Below, in pieces: positions 8,053-12,918 of a stretch of DNA of 12,918 nucleotides. The notes beneath the pieces are model-generated. The model was not told the DNA's origin. It made no database searches and saw nothing but the letters and a program-made list of their open reading frames with translations. Numbering within the stretch: position 1 is the stretch's first letter; every line of letters starts with the position of its first letter. A program made the translations under genes and the position numbers. The DNA lies in assembly GCA_029747585.1 (NCBI GenBank), contig JAPEVF010001179.1, positions 1-12,918 of the forward strand, in the 5' to 3' direction. This DNA comes from Pleurotus djamor. Lineage: Eukaryota; Basidiomycota; Agaricomycetes; Agaricales; Pleurotaceae.

Positions 8053-11000
8053 ATGGACACTCTCGCGCCAACGCTTGTCCCTCAAGATGATTTATGTCTA
8101 CAAGCGCCGATCGAGACTCTCCTTGAGTCAATCAATGACTCTGGGACAATGTATATATCAGTTCACGACCTCATCGAAGCCTATAGTATCTTCTCCAACC
8201 GTGTAAAGGCTAATTCCGCTTTCACTACGACCCAACACGACCTGTCTCTCCCCTTTCTCAAGGACTCTTCACCAGCAATCGCTGAAGCAATAATTCGGGA
8301 TATCAATTGTATTTTCTACCAACCCACATATAATGAGGAGGAGGTCGCCGACGTCGTACGAAACTCCATTAATCTATGTCATCAAGCTCTCTGTCTAGTC
8401 TCAGACATTTTCATTTCCCCCGCCCTATACGGTTGCTTTTCTGGTGAGACTTGTCTCAGCTTGTGCTTGGGTTTAGTCGCTTATCTCTCCCTAGCCCATG
8501 ACTTGCGATCGATCCTGGTTCTCGCACTCCGTATCTCTGGGCTGGGATCATCCGAAGCCCCCCCCTCTCTGTCGGCCCACCACAATTGGGCTTTCCATAT
8601 GGCTACTCAAAACGCAAAGGCTCCCTTCTGCCATATTGGCGTCCGTAGAAGATGAAATAGTACGTGCCCTTTCGAGGTGCATCAATGGAGATGTCGGTCA
8701 GAATAGAGTTCTCGTGGATGCGTTACAGGTACGTCCTTGTAGTCATCGTGGAGCATGTTGTAAACGCCTCTTCCTAGGCTACTGAGAACCTTGTCCGTGA
8801 TCACCCTGAAGAATTCATGGATGAACTGTCGTTTCAGGCCCCCTTGATTCTTGAACACTCTGTCTCTGAAGACGGAGATATCCGTGCGGCGGCAGCCTCG
8901 GTTCTCTGTGCTTTCAGCTCAGCTAAGCTTGCAGGCTCTACCCCAGCTCCGACAAGTGAACAGCTCTCAGGTTATATCTTGGGTTTCATGGACTCGAAGC
9001 CAAATTCTGTTCGCTTATCGGCGGTGCTCTCCGAAGCAATGTCTGTCGTAGATCTTTCACGCGTTGGACGCGGTCCTGTCTGGGCTCTTTGTCTCATCTC
9101 CGCCATCGTGATCCTTTGTGACGGCCTGATATTCTACTCATCTCGGGCACTCAAGACATTGGTCCCCCCACTCGGATTGTCACTGGTTCATCCTAACGCA
9201 GTGGTTCACATCCTTCAGTCTCACGTTTGGAACTGCCTTACTTGGTCATTCGGGAATATCCACAATTTCCGAAGTAAAAAGAAGGTGGATTCGGCACTGA
9301 AGAGCGAGCAGGCATTTCAGTTTCTCTCACAAGACCTGAGACCCAGCGTCGGAGCCGCGCTTGTCATTCGACTGTTCGACGTCTCTGTCCATCGTGATGT
9401 GATGAAGAATATCCTTGACCTCCTTGCGGTGATGCTACGACACAGTAGGAGTTCGGTGAAGCTAGAAGGGATCTGGTTGTTGGGGAAATTGCTGAATAAA
9501 TCAAAACTCCCGAGTAGCCCAGCTCCCTCTGTTGCTTCATGGGATTCCGCTCCGTTCTTACCAAAGTTTCTGTTTGATGGCAACGTTATCCGGGCTAAAC
9601 CTGGCCGTCTTTCGGACATAGTCAAGACGGCGTCAGATCTCGATATTCTACGCGTTCCAGCTTTGAAGGAAGTTCAAATCCTGGAACATTGGTCCGCACT
9701 TTTTGAGCTCTGGACGATTTCCTGTAAATCGTTCACAGATCACTCTGTTGAAGACGATCCATCTCAGGTGCGACTTGGCCGCTCCCTTCTCGTGTCGAAT
9801 CAAACTCGAACTCAAGAGATATATAGGTTCATTTGGTCAGCTCATGGCAGGCTCTTTTATTAGCTCGAGCTCAGCCGGAGGAAATCCACAATCGTGATGT
9901 ATCGAATGACTCGTTACAAGAGGACGTTACTCGCGTGTTATCTGATATACTCGCGCCATCAGCTGCATCGCCAGCATCCCTTGTCGCACCACTACAGCTT
10001 GGAACTCAAATGGTCAATGTCCTCAAGGATGTACTTCCTGCATCCGACCTCGTCGAAGTCGCTGAGACTATCTTACATCGCCTAGTTGCGCGAAAGGTTG
10101 ATCTCTCGGACCCAGACCTTGTCGAGGTATGGAACTCTGCATGTTCACTACTTTTCTCCGTTGCAAGCGAACGATCTGTGGAAATTCTCTCTTCCGCGCT
10201 GGACTTGCAAACAAGGCGGAGGCTTTATGGTATACTCTCCAGTCACTGTGCTACCGCAGATTCGTCGATGAGTTGGGGATCAATCGCACATTTGTTGACG
10301 ATTCCATTTCGGTAAGTAGCCATCCTTGCGTATTCTTCCTCATGCTCAAGCTGGTGCTTAGATCCTGGACGATGTCTGTGTCTGAGCTCGGTATTTGGAA
10401 GCGCAATCTCCAACACGCAGTTGATAAAGCTGCAGAAGATGATGTAGCTGCCACTATCGTCCTCGACCAATTCATGCAGCGTCTTGGCGATCGAGCTTGC
10501 GACTTGTACGTCTTCTCAGCCCTTTGCATTATACCGGACTCGTGATTTCAATTTTGTTCAGGCTCTCAGACATGCCTCAGATCGTGATTGGTCTCCTTTC
10601 ACAGCTCACCCCCGTCGCCCGCCCACCCTTGCAATACCTCAGCGTCCTAGACGCCACACTGCATAAGCTCTACGATCCTTTGCCAGAGTCCCGCTCCTGC
10701 GCACTGCATCTTTTCCCTATTGTACTTGGCCTAATAAAAGGGACTCCTCAACTCGGTATTTTCCAAACCCTAAAGGAAATACGACGAAGTATCTGCTTGT
10801 GGATCAAGGACGATCAAACTATTTTATCGGACGACGAATACAACACATCGGTTCGTTTTTCGCCTACCTCGAACCCGCATATCGTGCATTCTAAGAAGAA
10901 CCCAGGTTATCCCAATTTATTCAGCATCCCTCGACGCCCTGCGAACGATTCCCCTTCATGCGAATCTGCTTCACGAATTCTGCGACTTATTTATCGCCGC

Positions 11001-12348
11001 TTTCAAGCGTCCTCGTTCCCCGGGCCTAGGTCCTACCATATTCAAGACCTATTGGCAGGCATCTTTCCTCGGCCATCAGGAATTCGTCAATGCCTACCCA
11101 GACGCTTTAAAGCAGTGTCTCCGAGCGTATGACGATGTTTTCGGCTCTCATTTAGCGGTGGACTTGTCAACGGTAGACTCATCCTCTGACCATTCGATCA
11201 CTGTGAGTCTACACCTCCTACTGCCGTGACCATCCTCTCTGACTGCGCGTCTTCAAGCCACAGTCTATCGTCGCGTCGTCCCAGTCACCTTTCGGACACG
11301 CATTGGGAACACGGTCTCAGGCCCTCCCGATCGTGATGTCGAATACCCCGCGTAGCCAAGCAGGGCAGATCAAGCCCTTCATGCCGTCTCCTGGCTCAGA
11401 TAACCCCTTCTTAACTTCACCTGGGTTCTCTAGGTTATATCAACCGTTCAGCGCGTTGGCTGGCCTTAACCAATACTCTAGCCAAACACCACAAGATGTC
11501 TTAAGTTCTCCGGCCAGTCATGGATTCGATGAGGATAGTCCGACGCGACGAGCAAAGCGAGAAACTACGCCACTCGGTTCGTCCCATTCACTGTGCTATT
11601 ACACTGCTGCGTCATTAAAGCCTTGTTAGCCAATGCATCCAAACGGCGCAAAGTTTCTTCAGAGTCCAAGGAATCCAAGGACGATGATCATTTCTCTTTC
11701 GTCGATTCTGCTCCGTCTATATCACACCGAGTCAAACCCTCCCAAGACGCTTCTTCTTCAGAGGATGACTATGATAGCTGGGAAGTCGGACTTTCCAGTC
11801 GTGACATATCATCTCTTCATGATAATTTCGAAGACAGTAAGGATTTCTGTATCATCAAGAGTCGGTTCTTGCTGAGAATGTTCTTTGATACCTAGGCGAA
11901 GGGTCGCAGATGCTTCTGGACTTGGATAGAGGATCATCTCCTATACCTTCGTCTGCAGCAGGGACAGAACCACTTAGTACGACCTTTTCCCTCCACCTCT
12001 CTGCTGATAACTCTGCTGACGTCCCTGCTAGTTACAGAAGAACACGACGAAGACGACACTCTCGAGGTCTCTTACCATACCAATACCCACCTTCGTGATT
12101 CCCGTTCTCAGACGGAACCTCAAGAACTCCTCCACCCTTCCTCCAGTTCTAATCGGCGTGCGGTCCCTCTCAAGAGAAGCCGAACTACCTCGTCGAAACT
12201 AGATGTCTTACAAAGAGCTTACGCGCTGATGCAAGATACCACTGGGGACTCTCAGATCTCCTTCGAAGAGCTTGCACAAGCGAAGGCACTCATACAAAAA
12301 CTGGACGGCTCTCTGAGCGAGAAGATGAAGAAGAGACGAGGTGGTTGA
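8053..12348 (+). CDS. RIF1: RIF1-like HEAT-repeat protein (telomere / replication timing), with apparent frameshift
   Basis: Eleven exons: 8053-8443, 8495-8728, 8778-9767, 9827-10311, 10362-10505, 10562-10850, 10906-11202, 11264-11576, 11630-11836, 11896-11976, 12032-12348. Introns are 49-61 nt. The total is 3748 nt, one too many: the frame changes at a C8 run (8558-8565) between DLRSILVLALRISG and GLSIWLLKTQRLPSAIL. Removing one C gives 1248 residues. Residues ~1-945 are alpha-helical repeats; IVRALSRCINGDVGQ, RDHPEEF, GPVWALCLIS, SHVWNCLTWSF and YPDALKQCL resemble the Rif1 N-terminal domain. The tail (~945-1248) is polar, with basic clusters RRAKRE and KRRKV (likely nuclear import), many S/T-P and SQ sites, and a C-terminal helical segment (KLDVLQRAYALMQ). 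RIF1 limits telomere length and origin firing by recruiting PP1; I see no unambiguous RVxF or SILK motif. Two donors are GTTCGT. The identification rests on motif memory, so a different HEAT protein is possible. Confidence 0.75.
8558..8565 (+). other. C8 homopolymer with apparent +1 frameshift in the RIF1-like gene
   Basis: Upstream of this run the protein-like frame is the one starting at 8053; downstream it is the frame containing SIWLLKTQRLP. With seven C the two join as SSEAPPLCRPTT without any other change. No intron of plausible size explains the switch. The likeliest cause is a homopolymer sequencing error; a true inactivating indel is the alternative. Confidence 0.75.
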
Positions 12349-12801
12349 TATCGTACCCTCAGCTATACTATGCTCATATTTATTTCTAAATTATGATGTT
12401 TGCGTTGTTGTATCCAGGTTGTATCTCGTACTTCGTGAATCATGTTTTCCGACTTCCGACAACCGTAAAACCAACAAACGTTCATTAGGCGGAAGAAAAC
12501 TGTTAGAATAAATGCTGAAATATGCGGTGCTCTATCAACCAAAGGTATTGTCTCGTATTATAATCTATGAAGTCGGGTCACACGTTCGCAATACATCTAT
12601 GAAGGGATATCGGAGTGTAAAGGGTATACTTGGGGATGAGGTGGAAATAACGTAGCGCGATACTCGATTGGTAAAAATGTAAACGTTGCATGTATTGACT
12701 GGGATGAGGGGAATGAACCACAAGACCGATGATGGGCATAGGTGGTCGGCCGGATGAGCAAAGCATGACGACGAAACGAGACAAAGTTGTCCCAGAACAG
12801 T
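12349..12801. other. Convergent 3' intergenic region
   Basis: AT-rich sequence after the RIF1-like stop. It probably carries the 3' untranslated regions of that gene and of a minus-strand gene entering from the right. The short reading frames on the minus strand show no recognisable protein features. I see no repeats or RNA genes. Confidence 0.5.
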
Positions 12802-12918
12802 TCAGAGCAGCGCATGAGAAGTTAGAGAGAAAGGAAATGTCATAAGAGCCGGGGTCGTCAATGAAGAGGGTCGAGCGGCTGCAACAGCCTCCTCCACAGT
12901 AGCTAACATATCCTCTGC
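12802..12918 (-). CDS. Possible C-terminal end of an unidentified protein (partial)
   Basis: One minus-strand frame is open from the right window edge to a TGA at 12802-12804: 38 codons starting AEDMLATVEEAVAAARPSS and ending FSLTSHALL. The Ala/Glu-rich start looks like helix and like real coding sequence, but the stretch is short and no family is recognised. If real, the gene is convergent with the RIF1-like gene and most of it lies outside the window. Confidence 0.35.
   Translation of the reverse strand, partial: AEDMLATVEEAVAAARPSSLTTPALMTFPFSLTSHALL

Noticed and set aside
12578..12815. Two minus-strand frames of about 70 codons
   Set aside because: Their composition (His/Tyr/Ser-rich, no motifs) and position in a 3' intergenic region suggest chance. 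The partial frame ending at 12802 is a better candidate for coding.
1..12918. CRISPR arrays, tRNA or rRNA genes, prokaryotic defence systems, viral insertions
   Set aside because: No repeat arrays, tRNA cloverleaf candidates, rRNA or viral protein signatures were seen, and the genes are eukaryotic with spliceosomal introns.

Overview
The window looks like nuclear DNA of a filamentous basidiomycete, probably an Agaricomycete. Every convincing gene is broken by many short introns (about 46-70 nt) with GT...AG ends. The encoded proteins (HGH1, HDDC2-like phosphohydrolase, Kre9-like secreted protein, cytochrome P450, TPT1, RIF1-like protein) are a eukaryotic set, and the P450 and secreted-protein styles are basidiomycete-like. 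Gene models were spliced by hand: each proposed exon set keeps the reading frame and restores known family motifs. No database search was run.

Layout, left to right. (1) 1-954, plus strand: the 3' part of HGH1, five exons, cut by the left window edge. (2) 971-2150, minus: a complete HD-domain nucleotidase (HDDC2/YfbR type) in ten exons, one of only 17 nt; its stop lies 16 bp from the HGH1 stop. (3) 2320-2977, plus: a small secreted Kre9/KNH-like protein with a clear TATA box, divergent from the phosphohydrolase. (4) 3106-5150, minus: a complete cytochrome P450 of about 533 aa in nine exons; a 14-nt microexon completes the I-helix. (5) 5207-5864: a gap of about 660 bp without a secure gene. 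(6) 5874-6582: a 709-bp non-autonomous DNA transposon with long terminal inverted repeats, flanked by 9-bp duplications TTGACGTCA; it resembles a Mutator-like MITE and sits just upstream of the next gene. (7) 6657-7701, plus: tRNA 2'-phosphotransferase TPT1. (8) 8053-12348, plus: an 11-exon gene for a large HEAT-repeat protein that I read as RIF1, with an SQ-rich tail and an apparent one-base frameshift in a run of eight C. (9) 12802-12918, minus: possibly the end of another gene cut by the window edge.

The genes are mostly unrelated housekeeping genes (protein folding, nucleotide clean-up, tRNA splicing, telomere/replication control) with two accessory-type genes, the P450 and the secreted protein, in the middle. 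There is no operon and no obvious biosynthetic cluster. I found no new defence-type or multi-gene system. The most notable items are the two microexons, the transposon that duplicated a palindromic TGACGTCA box in the TPT1 promoter, the repeated GTTCGT splice donors, and assembly-type defects at homopolymers (N at 383, N at 5964, C8 at 8558-8565).
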